Assembly: GCA_039704465.1 (NCBI GenBank)
Contig: JASFAU010000015.1
Location: 372,001-436,000, forward strand
From: Plasmodiophora brassicae
Lineage: Eukaryota > Endomyxa > Phytomyxea > Plasmodiophorida > Plasmodiophoridae
Length of the DNA: 64,000 nucleotides
Direction of reading: 5' to 3'
Shown here: positions 50,037 to 63,483 of the stretch, in pieces
Position numbering within the stretch: position 1 is the stretch's first letter
Layout: every line of letters starts with the position of its first letter
Notes under the pieces: generated by a model
The model's database searches: none
Seen by the model: the letters and a program-made list of their open reading frames with translations, nothing else
Told to the model about the DNA's origin: nothing
Position numbers and translations under genes: made by a program

Positions 50037-53000
50037 ATGGAGTACAGAATGCGACTCGGCGGGACGGAGGATGCCGATCTGGAGCGAGTCCTTCAGACGG
50101 CCCTGCCGAGGTTGATGGTGTTCCTCGGCAGGCCGGACGCGAGGACTCGCGATCAGGCGATCCGCGTTATGAAGTATATTCAGGAACGTGTTCGGGATAC
50201 GTCTAGCGTTCGCCTGCCCGTTGACCAGCTCATCCAACTGTACAGATCGCCCGCAGGACAGAACGCTGTCATTGGTCTGCCCTAGTGTCGAATTCAAATG
50301 TGAAGTGCTCAACGAGTTCTTAGGCGCTTTTACGCTCATGTTCATTGAGCAAGGAATACGCCGTGAGCCAGCGGCAGAGCGTCAGGCGCTCTTGAACTCT
50401 CTGCTAATTGGAGCATCGCAACGGCCGACAACTCATCGCCAGTCCTTGATAAGCGCGATCATCTGCACATTGCCTCATATCGTATGGGCTTACGATGCTG
50501 CACACAATCGCGAGCTGATGAGCTTTACCGGAGAAGCGAAAGGTATTTGTTTTGGAGGCATTCTATCAACCGATGCTGACGTTGCTGTCAGATCGACAGT
50601 GGATTCTGGGCGTATTTGAGGACCTTCTGCTACTTCATCCGGTCGGTACCTCCTCGCAGGCAGAGGTATGTAATGTAGGGCGCTTACAGAGTTTTCCTAA
50701 AGAATACTCTATACCAAAGGAACCGGGGTTTGGCCAGTCGTCGGAATCCTGGTCAGCACTTGCCAAGGTGGACAAGTCGATTGAAGCACTGAAGATGACG
50801 AAACTAGCGATCCTGAAATTCCTCAATAGCGGAATTTTCACTCCTGACGAGGTTAATAGTAATATGGCCAGCCTATAACCTGCCTTTAAGCATATACTGG
50901 TTTAGGTGTTCGTTTTAGGGCTGATTGCTATCAGCGATTCCAACCACGAAGTCGTCGACAGAGCAGAAGTCCTTTTTCGGCAGCTGGGAAAAGGAGACGT
51001 GAATTCCCCAGCAGTTGCCCAGCACATGGCTTCGTTATATTCTGGTTCGCCATGTTAACAACCGCGAATTACGTACAATAACGGCTCCACACAGGATCCA
51101 ACCAGCGCAAGTGTGCTAGTCTGCCCCTGAAACTCCAACTTGTACTCTCACTGTCCAAGTCCCAGTACGCGGCAGCCGAACTCTTCGGTCCGCTTCTCAA
51201 GGTTTACTCGGACGTCATTTGGCCTACTATGAACTTGCGCTCATGCTCTCTAGGTGATATTTGACGCTGCGTTTGGAGCCCATTCGGTCGTCCGTCTGAC
51301 CCGCTACGGGATGGACCTGTTGGCATTTACGATTAAGACAACTTCGCCGAAGCATATTGAACCCGTGGGCACCTTGATCCTGGGTTTACTTCTTAAGCTG
51401 TTTCAAAGGTACCTAGTTAATATCTTGGGTTACCTTCTATCCCTTAGTGAAATCGCAGGGTCAACGATCCGCAAGTTTTGTCCAACACCGACTCTTGCCT
51501 TATCCGGAGCCAGGTCTACGACTGTCTGGCGAGTCTCATTGGCGTTGTTCCCAAGCTTGCGGTTAATTCGACTCAGGTTGCTCGCATTGTGGTCATACGT
51601 GCAGTCGGCTCAGCGCGTCATTTCATCAGATTCCTTCGTTTCTTTTCAGTCAACTATCAAGTGAAATACCGCATGTCAAGCCAGACTTGAACGGAGCACT
51701 ATCTCGCATCGCTAAGACATATGGGCGTTGGGCCCCAGGAAGCATCCGCAACGAACTGAAATGTATTTATCAGATGGACATCTTTTTCTAACCAGCAACT
51801 AACTCGATAACCTAGCACAATTCGTCAAATTGACGTCGTCCGACCATAGCGAAGCAAATGCTCCACTGCGAGTCGCTGCATTAACTTGGCTTTCCGACCT
51901 GTATGCGTTCAGAGACTGCGAAGCACGTGTCGCAGCGCTCTTGATGGTTGTCCACCGCGTCGATATCTTCAGTCAACGTTCCCGTAACGGGTTCTTTGTG
52001 CAGGTTGCCGACCCAAGCGCTCAGGTTCGGGAAACAGCAAAAGCATCACTTCTTCCTCGTCGAGAATCTATCTCCTTTAGTACTATTGCCGACGAATCTA
52101 CCTGTCGGAACCAACCGCTCATCTTGGGTAATATGCGGCTTAGACAATTGCATTTCAGCCCCCGCCTCTGGCGTTTTGAGTCCGTATCCTGATTTTGTCA
52201 CGATGATCGAGTACTTGGATAGCCTCGCAGAAGATGCCAGCGAAACCCCCCTGATTCTTCAACATACTCTCGTTTTCCTGCGTCTGTGTATTGCCTCAAC
52301 TGCTCAGCAGGTTTTTGTCTTTGACAAATTGATTGGGCCGCAATGCTTATCGTGACTTTAGGGCGGTGTCAGCATTGGTAGCTTTTTGAAGAGTGTGTGC
52401 AGTGTCAGCCAGCAGGCGGTCATGTCATATTATTCAAAGATTCGTCGTGCTTTCGCTAGGTGGGCGATATCAGGATGGTTGTTCGGGTAACACTGACGAA
52501 ATCGTAGTTATCCGTTACCCGCCGAGGGTCTTTCTGCGCTTCAGCGAGAAGCGTCCGTTTCGCTTCTTCAGTTAACGTCGCTCTCAGTAGAGCCTGTTTT
52601 TCAGGAACTATGCACCGAGAAGGTTCGAAAGATTAAGACTGGCCATTGTGTAGTGTGATCCTGATGGGCAATGAACCCTAGAACATGGAATGGCTTTTCC
52701 TCTCGGTCTGCGGGAGTGAAGACATTGACACGCGACTGCATCTATCCGAAGTCCTTGGCCTAGTGTCCAGACGAGATTCTGTTCCATCGTCACATATCAC
52801 CGACTACATCAACCGGCTTGCTGAGCAAACTAGACGACCGCCAACCCGGAAGGTAGTGTGCCTGCAACCCAATTGCGTCAGTCTAAAGCTCCGTCCGTTA
52901 GGGCAACGGTTTTGTCCATGGAAGCATTGTTGCACTTGGGAACCTAATAGCGTCATGCCTCGATTCACGAAAGCTTCCTCCGTTAGTACGCAGCATATAT

Positions 53001-56000
53001 GCGCATTGGAAGGTTGGCATCTCTGACCTCATTGCAATTGTTTTACAGGGAGAGTTTAGAGGAACCTGTATCTATCATCACAAGTAACATATCAAATTCC
53101 ATACCACTTTGTCAGTTTGGCACTTGGTATCCTCAGAATCACAAACGGTGTTGCTAACGTAGGCCTTGCTTAGTCTCATCGGGTGCGTGTTTCTCTGTCT
53201 CCCTGATCGCCAGGAGCGGCAGGCTTCCAGTGCATAACATTGGGCCGGTCGTCGAGAGCTTAAAATTGGTGGCCCGTTCTTGTCAAGCCGAGTACCGAGC
53301 ATCTGAAAACGCAGTTCTGGCGCTCGGTAGTTTAGCCATCTTTGCCGAAACAGACAGTGGAGCAGTAGCTTCTATTGTCGATTCCATAATCGCGCTGTCC
53401 AACGTTCGCGATGAGAATATTCTGTTCGCCGCTGTATGTTCATATTCTCATGAATACTGTTCGATACGAGTGCTAATGTCTTCACTGAAACAGGGAGAGT
53501 CCCTTGTCATCTGCTGTGGTGCTGGGAGACAACATTCTGCTTTTCGGGTCTCCATTCTGCAAAGTTTGATCGGTCGCCTTATGGATGATATGATTCAAAA
53601 CGGGAGCGTTGTGTCTCGTTGCGCCGGCGCGGTTTGGCTGCTGTGCGTTGTTACTGAGATCAACAAGAACGGTTTGCGAAACCTTGTTAACTATGTAGGC
53701 AACTCTTCAACTGACAACGGGTTCATTTTAGGGGATTTCCTGCATGAAAGCTCCCAACGCATTCAAGAAGCATTCGCATCACTGCTGATGGAGACTCGTG
53801 CACTGACACAGGAGTGTGCTTGCAAAGGTCTTGCTATTCTTTACGATACAAGGTAATTCGATCATGTCGTCCACCTGCTTTACATGATATCGATGCGTGG
53901 CAACAGCCCTATACACATCAAAGACGAACTTCTGCTGGCTCTCAAGCGCATTATCCCAACTGCCTCTAAAGTTGACCCAGAATCGTCCGTGAAAGAAATG
54001 CTCGCAATCGCATCTGAACTGGGTCGATCCGAACTCGTCTACAGGTCGGTTCCATAGTGATGCTTCTTTTGCTACCTGTGCCCAACCCCTACAGGTTCCT
54101 CGATGTTTCATGCCAACACCCTATCTGGGCATCGCAGCAGTTCAGCAAGTTCTCAATAGGCAGCCTCCATCAGACAGGGGCAACATTGAAGCTGTCTCTT
54201 TCGTCTATATTGCCAAAGCTGTACCGATACCAGTTCGACCCTCTGAAGCGTGTTCAAACAACGATGAAGGCCCTGTGGACCATTCTCGTTCCAGAGCCTT
54301 CAGCTACTGTTACTGCAAATTTTGATGCCATCATAGGCGACATGGTGGCATCTCTTGTCAGTGGGGAAGCTCGTGTCCGGCAGGCAAGCTGTTTGGCATT
54401 GTTGGAGTTGATAGCTGGACGAAGCTTTAAGGTCATGCAACCTCACTTGGGTCAGCTATTTACGAACGCGTTCCTCGTCATTGACGATGTGAACGTAAGC
54501 GATTTGTCGGCATTTGGGCAATACCTATTACTAAGTAATAATAACTGATTGCTTTAGGATGCCGTCAGGAGCTGTGCTCTCTCTCTGAGCGTTGCATTAT
54601 GCTCGTTCGCGGAAAGAGTATGTGACGTCACCATTCTGTCGAACCATGCTCCCGCGGCGGCTCTCGATATAATTCTGCCAGTACTTCTGAACCATGGGCT
54701 ACAAGCGAGATCGAAAGAGGTGAACGCCGTTGCAATATCAACTCTTGTCCGTGTCATCAACGTATCTGGAGGCCTAATCACTCCTCACTCGCCCATCATC
54801 GTCCCCATTCTTCTAGAAGCTCTATCGACGTCAGAGAATCAGGTATGAAGTACTATTTGCTAGACATCGCGGTCTAACATCTTTTGACTACTTAGATTCT
54901 CAAGTGAGATGCGCTAGCACCAATCTATCCTCGCATACCTGATGTGTTCTGCTACTGCAGTTATGCAATGTTCCACACTGGAAGCCTAAACGTTACGCAA
55001 GAGCAACTAGAGGGAGTACGCCTGGCCATGGCGAAAGCGAGCCCAATATCAACTGCACTTAACGCCGTCGCATCGCATATAGACGAATCTGTTGCGGGCA
55101 AGGTAACCTGAACGGACAGTGTACGCGCCTATAGCTGAACGGGAACTACTCCAGGTAATCAGCTCCGTTGTCGACATTATTCGGCAAGGAACTGGACTCC
55201 CCACTCTAGACGGTGCTGCGCAGCTAATCATTAGCCTTGTGCAACGGCTAGGACCACATCTCGCTCAACATGCACAAGTTTTGACATCCTCGTTGCTCGA
55301 AGGTTAGGCGTACTGTCTTCATTATGGTGTATGGCTCACCTCTCTTGTCCGTAGGCCTTGAAGGTGCCGGTCCTTCTGTCCGGGCATCATATGTCGCGTG
55401 CTTGGCTCGCGTCGCTACCGTTGCAGGATCGAGTGAATTACAACACATCATAGACCGAGCCATTCAAGTAAGAGACGATTCCGCTGTCGCTGAGTACTGC
55501 GTTCACCTCTATGCAGTTCTACTTCGACAGGGACCAAATGGAACTCGGAGGAGCCATCGCTCGCGAACTAACCAGAACCGTAAAAGCGGAGGCTTTGCGA
55601 CCGTTCGGCAACGCATTGATGCCGACATGTTTCATTGCAATGCATCATAACGACAATGGCATCTCTACACCGTGGATGCAGGTACCGTTGCAGGATTGCT
55701 CCATACCAGGCGTGCTGATAGTTGATCGCAGGCCTGGGAAGATGGGACGCTTGGAACGACAACTGGGGCCAAAATGTATTTGGATGGTATTATCGAGACA
55801 ATCAAACGGTCGTTACAGTCGGCAGCATACGATCACAAGCGTGCGGCGCTTATATCTATTTGTAAGCTTGCTGCTGTCGTCAAAGACACCGGTAGTACTC
55901 CTTGATGGTTACTGGCTGTGCTACTGATGCAGTTTGCCAGATATGTCCCAATGTCTTGCTGCTCTGTTCTATCCTGTCATGGAGTGCATTTCCTGCCCAT

Positions 56001-56852
56001 ACTGGGCCGGTAAAGAGAGTGCTCTGCTTGCCCTAGCGGCAATTTCCGGAACGTGTCCTGATTACTTTCGTGCATCGCCCAACGTCCTGGAAGCAGTTAC
56101 CACCGCTCTTCAGGTAAAATCGCGGGAAACGTCAGCGTTCGCGTTGCTAACATGCCGTTAGCGTGAGGCTGGCAGAATTGAGCCGGTCGAATTCCGCATC
56201 GGAGTGTTCGACTTGATAGCGAACATGTCGCAGCTGTTCCCGTCGGTCGACTGGCTGTCGTCGGTGTCGACTTTGCTAAGAGAACTAATCGAGGGCGGGG
56301 ATGCTGCGCAAGGCGACTCGTCACGTTCGGACGCGAAACTGATGAATGATCTTACTAACAGCGCGCTGCGCTGTGTTGCTCATACCTGGTCCCAACAATC
56401 AGGTTGGATTTCCATTGTCCCTGTGGGTCGACCGACCTGACACTTTTACAGTATTGACCTTCGATGCTGCTGTCAAGCTTGTTAGCCAATGTTGTCGTGG
56501 CCACGACCCCAAAGTTCGTTCGTGTGCAATGAGGTGTCTGCAAGTGCTACTGTCGCGTGCTGGCAACGATGAACACGCTTTAGCCGCCGTCGACCCGACA
56601 TTGCTGGATGGCATCATATCGTCGGCCATGGCAGCACTCAACGAGGGCAAGCTGGAATCAATCCGGACTGCTGCGCTGGACCTGCTGCTAGCCGTACTGC
56701 AGCGATCAGAACAGCCAAAGGCCCGGCTCGACGATGTGCACGACCTGATGTTTCGTCTGGCGTCCGACACGAACCCCGACGTCATCGACAAATGCAGCGA
56801 TATTAAGCGGCTGATTCAGCGTCGAAAGGCTGCTGGCGCAACACGAGCCTGA
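50037..56852 (+). CDS. ECM29: Proteasome adaptor and scaffold protein ECM29
   Basis: The start MEYRMRLGGTEDADLERVLQ and then RLMVFLGRP, VMKYIQERV, VRLPVDQLIQLYRSP match the N-terminal HEAT repeats of ECM29 (human ECPAS). The frame then passes through many short exons with introns of about 50 nt; the first, 50272-50319, links NAVIG to AFTLMFIEQGIRRE. Later exons show regular HEAT units: LAVVATVAGSSELQHIIDRA type at about 55400, AAVKLVSQCCRGHDPKVRSC at 56470, and the last exon AALDLLLAVLQRSEQPKARL. The stop is at 56850-56852. ECM29 joins the 26S proteasome core and regulatory particles. I did not resolve every exon; roughly 20 are expected. The 3' end lies 18 bp from the MTR4 stop on the other strand. 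Confidence 0.85.
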
Positions 56853-56870
56853 TACTTAATGAAGCATTTA

Positions 56871-59800
56871 CTACAGGTACAGTGATGCCGCGAACACGAT
56901 ATCGCGCTTGATGAGCGCAATGCCTTGGTCGAACTTCGTTTCCAGGTCGGCGTTGCCGATCAGCTTGGCGGCGGAGCTCAGCTGGCGCAGCAACTCCTCC
57001 AGGCGCCGCATGCACCGGATGATGCTGCCCTCAAAGATCGACGGGGCCATCTTGCACACATCAGCGAATTTCGCGCCTCGGCACCAGGCCTGCACCAGCG
57101 GCATCAGGTCCGGTTTGAACGACGACACGTACTCGGTCGTGTCCAGCTGCAACTTGCTCTCGTTCGATACTTCTGCAATGCGTTTCGCGTGGTCGCGAAG
57201 CGTTCTCAACGGCGCAGCAAGCGGCTCTTCCAGGTGCAGGTTCTCGTCACCCTGACGGCATTCCACATAAGGAGGCGCTTCCTGCAAACATATCCATGAC
57301 AGCATACCTTTTCGGTATACACCAGACAGGAGACAAGCGCGACGACATGCTCGGTGGACAGCTCGTTGAAGACACCCGAGAAGATCAGTTCAGTGGCAAG
57401 GAGCTCATCAGCGGTGCTGATGCAGCAGGCAACGCGACCCTTCGTGTCGACGACGTTCTCCTTCGTGATGAACCCGAGACGGCGCAGGACACGTTTCATG
57501 GCCTTGAAGTTCGAGGCGAACAACGACGTTTTCGACAGATTCTCGACCTCCTTCTTCAGGATGCTAATGTCCTTGTCGGCGGCGCGCTTCTTGATGAAGG
57601 CATCCCATTGGGCGCGCATGTCAGGGTCGTCTTTGACAGCGCTGTCGTGATACGGGTGCGCGGCCAGATCCGTTTCAGCAGACTCAATCTGCCTCAGCAA
57701 CTTGGCGAATCCTTTCTCCGTGATCTTCATGTCCTCAACCGGATCCAGCTCAGGGATTCCTTTCGGGAACCGACGAACCACCTCGTCGATAGATCGGATA
57801 ACAGGGAGACCCGCATCGCGTGCTGGACAAACAAATGAGCCGGGTCGTACCATGACAGGTACGTCGATAGGACCAACCTGTAAGTTGCTTAGGGAGGGAG
57901 ATGCGCAGTGAACTGACGCGTTCGACGGCCGACATGGGAAGCTGAATAACACGCGCCGACGATCGTTCGTCCGTCCCGGTCCAGGGCACGATATTCCCTG
58001 ACGAACGCGTGAGCTGGTTGCGCGAGACGTTGCCATCGTGATTGCAAACCTTTGCCGTCTTCCTCCGGTATGCGTTCGCACTTGACGAGCACGTCGACAA
58101 GGAACACAGGGGCGGACGTGAGACTGCCGCTCCGTTTCGGCGGCGACTTCTTCGTGAAGTTCACCAGGGCGCACCAGCCAAACGCGGTCCCTGACGTCAG
58201 AAAATAAGAATCGACGGCGATAAACGCAAGTACGAAATCCAACCGTGGTCAGGGTGCATGACAGTGACAAGGCGACCCGCGTTCAGAAACGGCAGGATAT
58301 GGGATGGGTCGTTGCGAACTTGGAGCATCTTGGCCGTAAGTGCATCGACACGAGTGCGAAGGTGATGGTACTCGACCATCGCGGACTCGTCCTTCAACTT
58401 GCTGGCGAGCTCGTCCCGGGACGCTTCCATCTCACGTAGCCTGAACAGGACGTTGTAAATGACCCAAGCACGACGACGTCGTAACAGATGAGATCACCGT
58501 GAAGCAATCGCGGGGGCGGCACGACCAGCCTGGAACTGGTGGAACGATCGTTCGATCACGTATTCAGGGTCAGCTTCCTCGACCAGCAGAAGGTTCAGCA
58601 ACATGTTGTACCCTGAGCAGCGGCCGTAAGCACAGGGCACACACGAGAGAGAACGGCATTCATCGTACCGAGGTGAAAACTGCTGTACAGCGGGTCCGCA
58701 TGACCAAGCAGGATCTGCTTAGCTGAATGGGGCTCCAGCTTCTCCTCCATCATCAGAATGACCAGCCCGCGCGCATCCAGACCACGACGTCCAGCGCGTC
58801 CGCTCATCTGGACGTATTCGCCAGGTGACACCAGACGAAAGTCGGTGCCATCAAACTTACGGACGGCCGTGAACACGACTGAACATCGCCAATCAGAACT
58901 GGATATACACAAACCAGATTCCATCACTGCACCTGTCTTGGCAGGCATGTTCAGCCCCATGGAGAACGTCTCAGTGGAGAACAGGACCTTCAGCAGCGAC
59001 TCCTGGAAGAGAATCTCGATCACCTGTCCGAGCGTCAACGGGCGTCCCTTCAACAGATACAGTTCTTCCACCTCTTTGACAATGGGAAGCAGGCCACCGT
59101 GGTGGATGCCAATGCCACGACGCAGCAAGGGGATGATGTTAACGACCTGAGGCAGGTTCTGATCTTCGCCGCTCAACGACTCGATCGCGTTCTGGAAAAT
59201 TTCCTGCATATGCACGTCAGAGCGCTATCGGTTTCGCTACTAGATGCCGGACCGAACCTGAATCAGCTTCTTTTCGTCGTCGTTCGTAAAATCCAGCTTG
59301 GACATCTGCAGCGCGTACGCTTCGCATTCCCGCTTCGAGAACGAGAAGATGATGACGGGGTCGTACCGACGATCGAGGATCATCCGGACGAGTTTGAAGA
59401 TGTCGCTGGGGCCCTGCGTCCCCGACCCGCCCTTCTTCAGCGCGCTGCCGCCCTTCTTGGCCCTGGCACCCGGCGCGCTGCTGTCCTGGTTCATGCCGGC
59501 CAGCGCCTTCTGGAAGTTGTCCTCCTTGAACTCGCCTCGGTCGTCCACCACCAGGTGCAGGCCTTCACCGCCCGCCGGGAACACGTAGTGCTGCAGCGGG
59601 GTCGGCTACACGCGCGAAATAACATCAGAGACAAGCCACGCGCAGGCGCTGCAGTTGCGCGTACGCGGTGGTCCGTGTACACAACGTTACACGGCTGGTT
59701 GTGCAGCTTGGCGATCCACATGGAGAATTCGCGCGCGTTCGGTATGGTCGCCGACAGGAACACGAAGCGGACCTGCAAATGGGTGTGGGTCCCCGCATTG

Positions 59801-60657
59801 ATCCTGTAGACGTGATGACAGGGGTACCTTATGATGGAGGAGGATCATGCTTTCCTCCCAGACAACGCCGCGCTCCTTGTCGCGCATGTAGTGGATCTCG
59901 TCGAAGATGACCCATTGGACTTCGCGCATGACCTCGCTGCCGCGGTAGAGCATGTTCCGCAGGATTTCCGTCGTCATGACCAGGCACGATGCGCTCGGGT
60001 TGATCGTCACGTCACCGGTCATCAGACCAACGTCGCCGAACTCCTCGTTGAGCTCTCTGTACTTCTGGTTCGACAGCGCCTTGATCGGCGACGTGTATAT
60101 GACACGCTGGCCGTCTCGGAGCGACATAGCAATAGCGTACTCGGCAACAACGGTCTTTCCGGCTGATGTGTGTGCTGCGACAAGCACGGACTCGTTATTC
60201 TCCAGACAATCTACAGAGATCTGCAGGCGGAACGTGAATCAGCAATGATTAAGCCGCAGGCAGGTGGGCCTACGATCACCTGCTGGAACCGATCGAGGAC
60301 GAACGGATACTTCTTAGCTGGTTCGACAGGCGGCTCCTTGACCGTATGGGAAGATCGATCATACCGAGGTGGAAAAACACGCTCATGAACGCATCCTTCG
60401 GTCTGACACACACAATTACGTCATAGCGCAGGTGAACACAATGGAACCGCGCTTACGGTGACGACTTCATAGTCCTGTTCCTGGTAGACACCAAACGCGC
60501 CGGTTTTGCTGCGCTTGCCATCCGGCTCATCCGGGATGACCACAGTCCGCAGATTGCCATCTTCATCAGTGGCGTTCATCTCATCGATCGTTCGTTTAAC
60601 GCCGGTGACCGGCGCCTGTTGTGACCGTTCGAAGACATCGAAGCACGGTTCAGTCAT
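56871..60657 (-). CDS. MTR4: Exosome RNA helicase MTR4 (SKIV2L2)
   Basis: Start at 60657 ([13 protein letters not shown]). Helicase motifs in order: [14 protein letters not shown] (I), [14 protein letters not shown] (Ia), [20 protein letters not shown] (Ib/c), [11 protein letters not shown] (II, DEIH), [15 protein letters not shown] (III), [11 protein letters not shown] (IV), [16 protein letters not shown] (V) and [15 protein letters not shown] (VI). The C-terminus is the DSHCT domain: [38 protein letters not shown] and [12 protein letters not shown], the strictly conserved end of the MTR4 group. MTR4 unwinds RNA for the nuclear exosome, often within TRAMP. Several introns interrupt it; exact sites were not all fixed. 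The last codons sit 18 bp from the ECM29 stop. Confidence 0.93.
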
Positions 60658-60759
60658 CCTGAATGCCACGCGCCTGACTGCGTACGGATCGTCACGGACT
60701 CCGCGGCGGACACCGCAATGCGTCACATGGGCAATTGTCAGCAATCTTCTCAGAGCGTA

Positions 60760-61632
60760 ACGTCAACATTGTACAAAGTAAGCTCAGCCTTCACCGCGAT
60801 TGGCAGCCTTCACCTGCTCGCCGGTTCGATTGAGGCCCAGTCAGCTAAACGTCGACTTGGTGTACCGGACACAGGACATAGCCCAAGGTTCGCCCGTGCT
60901 TGCACGGCGACTGGTCGGCAAGGGTCGACGCAGTTGTCAAAGGGATCACAGTCGCCAGGCATCATGCGGGCCTGAGCGTCGCGTCGCATGCGGCCGCTTT
61001 CAGCGAGGACGACTGGATCCTCATGTCGACCGCGCTCGCCGACGACAACGCGCCAAGGTCCCAATCGTTGCTGTAAGTCTATCTACCTGTCTGCTGTGCT
61101 GGATACGTCGAATAGATCATCTGATCAGTGGACAGAGCGGCACTGAATTTTGCTGTCTTGCTCATGGGACGAACGTGATCTGACGTCGGCGGAGCCAAGC
61201 AGACAAAGACGTCGATGCGAATGGCCAGGGGTCTCATACAGTTCGGCTTGATGAGAGTGAAGGGTGGCCAAGGCCAGCACGTGGGGATCGCCGAGTCCAT
61301 GCAGGACCCGATGCGCAGTGCCCTGAACGCGTGGGCCCACCACCTACGTACGGACGGTGGGTTCGTTGGCGTCGTCAGGCGTCGAAGAGCCGTTCCTCTT
61401 CAGGGATGCCGGCTCGCAACCAAAGACGTTCTTTAAGGACGTTATTAACCGTGCGGTCACAATCCTGATATCGAACGGCCGATTGAAGCTGCTCTCGCCA
61501 GGAATCACGTCACACAGCCTGCGCAACTGCGCGTTCAACATTGCACTGGAACACCCCGATGTGCCGCCTTCGCACGAACGTGAACGGAAACTTCGACGTC
61601 GCTTCCGGCGGTTCCCTCAAACGCACCGCTAA
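60760..61632 (+). pseudogene. Tyrosine-recombinase-like remnant (Crypton/DIRS style)
   Basis: Fragments in different frames line up in the order of a tyrosine recombinase. First an N-terminal SAM-like helix set (YKVSSAFTAIGSLHLLAGS, RRLGVPDTG, 60780-60890). Then a middle block (RMARGLIQFGLMRVKGGQGQ, PMRSALNAWAHHLR, 61215-61345). Last a C-terminal block with the H-x-x-R motif: FFKDVINRAVTILIS, PGITSHSLRNCAFNIALEHP (61430-61560). No Tyr nucleophile motif is visible afterwards. Frame breaks between blocks, without convincing introns, indicate a decayed mobile element. The assignment rests mainly on the HSLR motif and block order. Confidence 0.35.
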
Positions 61633-61715
61633 AACATGTCGCTCGCCGCTCGAGATCACACGATTTGCTCTTTAATCAGTACAATTTGCCCAACTTGGGA
61701 CAAGATGCAACACGC

Positions 61716-63483
61716 TCAGGCCATAGCGAGTTCGGCCGCCCGACGACACTCTCCACATCGGCCTTTCTGCTGTTGGTGGACGCAAATGCGCTTGCCACCA
61801 CAGGCCTTGCAATGGTACTTATACTTGTCGTGCTTGCAAATGCTGCTTCCTCGACACTCCCGGCAGTGTTGCCTCTGTCGGGCGTGTGGACAAATGCCCT
61901 TCCCTCCACAATCTCCGCATTTGTAGGTCACTCTCCCGTGCACACAGGTGCCGGAACCGCCGCATATCGTGCAATCCCATTTCCGTCGTCCATGCGGTTC
62001 ACAGAAATAGTGCGGACTGCAGATCTTGCAGTTGTCGTGACGACGCCCATGCTCACATTTCTCACGGGGACGTTGGGGTCGACTCCCATGAGGTTTCGGC
62101 AGCCCTTGCTGCAACTGCAAACCGCTCATGCTGACAGATTCTTCAGTGGTACCTTGAGCTCGCACTGGTTCAGGTGGGATCGGGACAGCAGTGCAGCGGT
62201 CGTGGCTGGATGCAGGGAGCGACTGCAGGGAAGGGGGTTCGCTTATCCCCTTGAGGGTGCCGTAGTCGCCTTCACGAATCTGAGCCGGATTCAGTTCAGC
62301 CGGAAGGAACATATTCCAGGCGTTTTGGTCGGCGGCGACTTGATTCTGCAAGCACTGCATCGATTGCAAGACAATCCAGTCAGCTGCGGAAAGCACATTG
62401 GAAGGCGCCGTATCCATCCAGTATTCATTGTCGGGGAAGTGCGGTCCCTGTAAAGCTTGAGAGGACTGGGGACAGCATTCGGCGTCGTCCGAGATACGCG
62501 ACGCGTCGTAGGAAATAGACACGATACGAGAGGTGTCTATGGAGTGAGTATCAATGGGAATGTCCTCGATGGCGTGAGCCGGCCATGTGCTCAAAGAGGT
62601 GTCAGGTGGTATCTGGGTAGCGATTTGCGACTGTAGCTCAACTTGTAAGGAGCTGATTGGAGAGTGAAAAGCACTGGGGTAATGCCCTTCAGAGTTGATA
62701 AAAGAGAGCAGGTCCATATCAGAAAGGACGGATGATACCCCTGGCACATCACTCCCGATGCTGGAGACGACATTACCAGTGGGATATGCCGACCAGAGGC
62801 CATTTTCGACATACCAGGGGTCTACCGGAAGATGAACGTCAGTGGGAGGACACTCGTTGGAGTTAAAAGGAAGGGGGAATTGCTCATCTGCATGGGCGGA
62901 TGGCAATAATGGCACATTGATTGATGACGATAGCCCGCCACCGACAGCTGACGATGGCCGCGGAACGCCATAGCTGATTGCAGGGTCGCTTGAGACAGGG
63001 TCTGGACAGTGCCGTGGCAGGTATGCACAAGAGAGCGACTCCGACACGACTTGGTCAGCTTCAGGTCGAGAGTCGGCTTGAATTTGATTGTGGATACTTG
63101 ATTCTGGATGCCAGGCGTGGACGTTGCCGTAAACCGCTGCTAATGTCGCCTGGTACTGAGCGCTTCCGGCGATGACGTCGTCATCGGTTGCTGAATCGGC
63201 GTGTCGTAAAGCACGACCACCGAGGTCTATATGGGCGGCCACATTTGATCAGGTAGGAGGAAAACAATGAGCATGTGCTACTCCACTGACGGTGCAATAG
63301 GTCCGAGCTGACGTCTGGGGGAGATACGTCATGAGACAGAATCCAGCTGATGTCTGCTGACGTCGGGGCTAGCGCGCCGGTACCTGCACCGAGATGGGGA
63401 ACTGCCTGCGATGGCTGGGGTGTCACTAACTTCAGGTGGCATGCCACCAGAACGACTGCAAGCGTTGCCCACGATGTCCTCAT
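61716..63483 (-). CDS. Secreted CxH/CxxC zinc-repeat protein
   Basis: A long frame of 508 codons (63242-61716) has no ATG at its 5' end (it opens with GTG GCC), so an upstream exon is needed. The best candidate begins at 63483 with a signal peptide (TSWATLAVVLVACHLKLVTP) and could splice from the GTACCG donor after HLGAG to the CATATAG before DLGGRAL; the intron (about 150 nt) is longer than usual. The middle is acidic, Ser/Pro-rich and partly repetitive (PSNVLSAADWIVLQSMQCLQ). The C-terminus has six units of C-x-H-x5-8-C-x-x-C: CEHGRRHDNCKIC, EPHGRRKWDCTICGG, CVHGRVTYKCGDCGG, CPHARQRQHCRECRG, CKHDKYKYHCKACGG, CVHQQQKGRCGEC. Such repeats occur in several protists and large DNA viruses; metal binding is inferred. 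The exact 5' end is unsettled. Confidence 0.55.
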
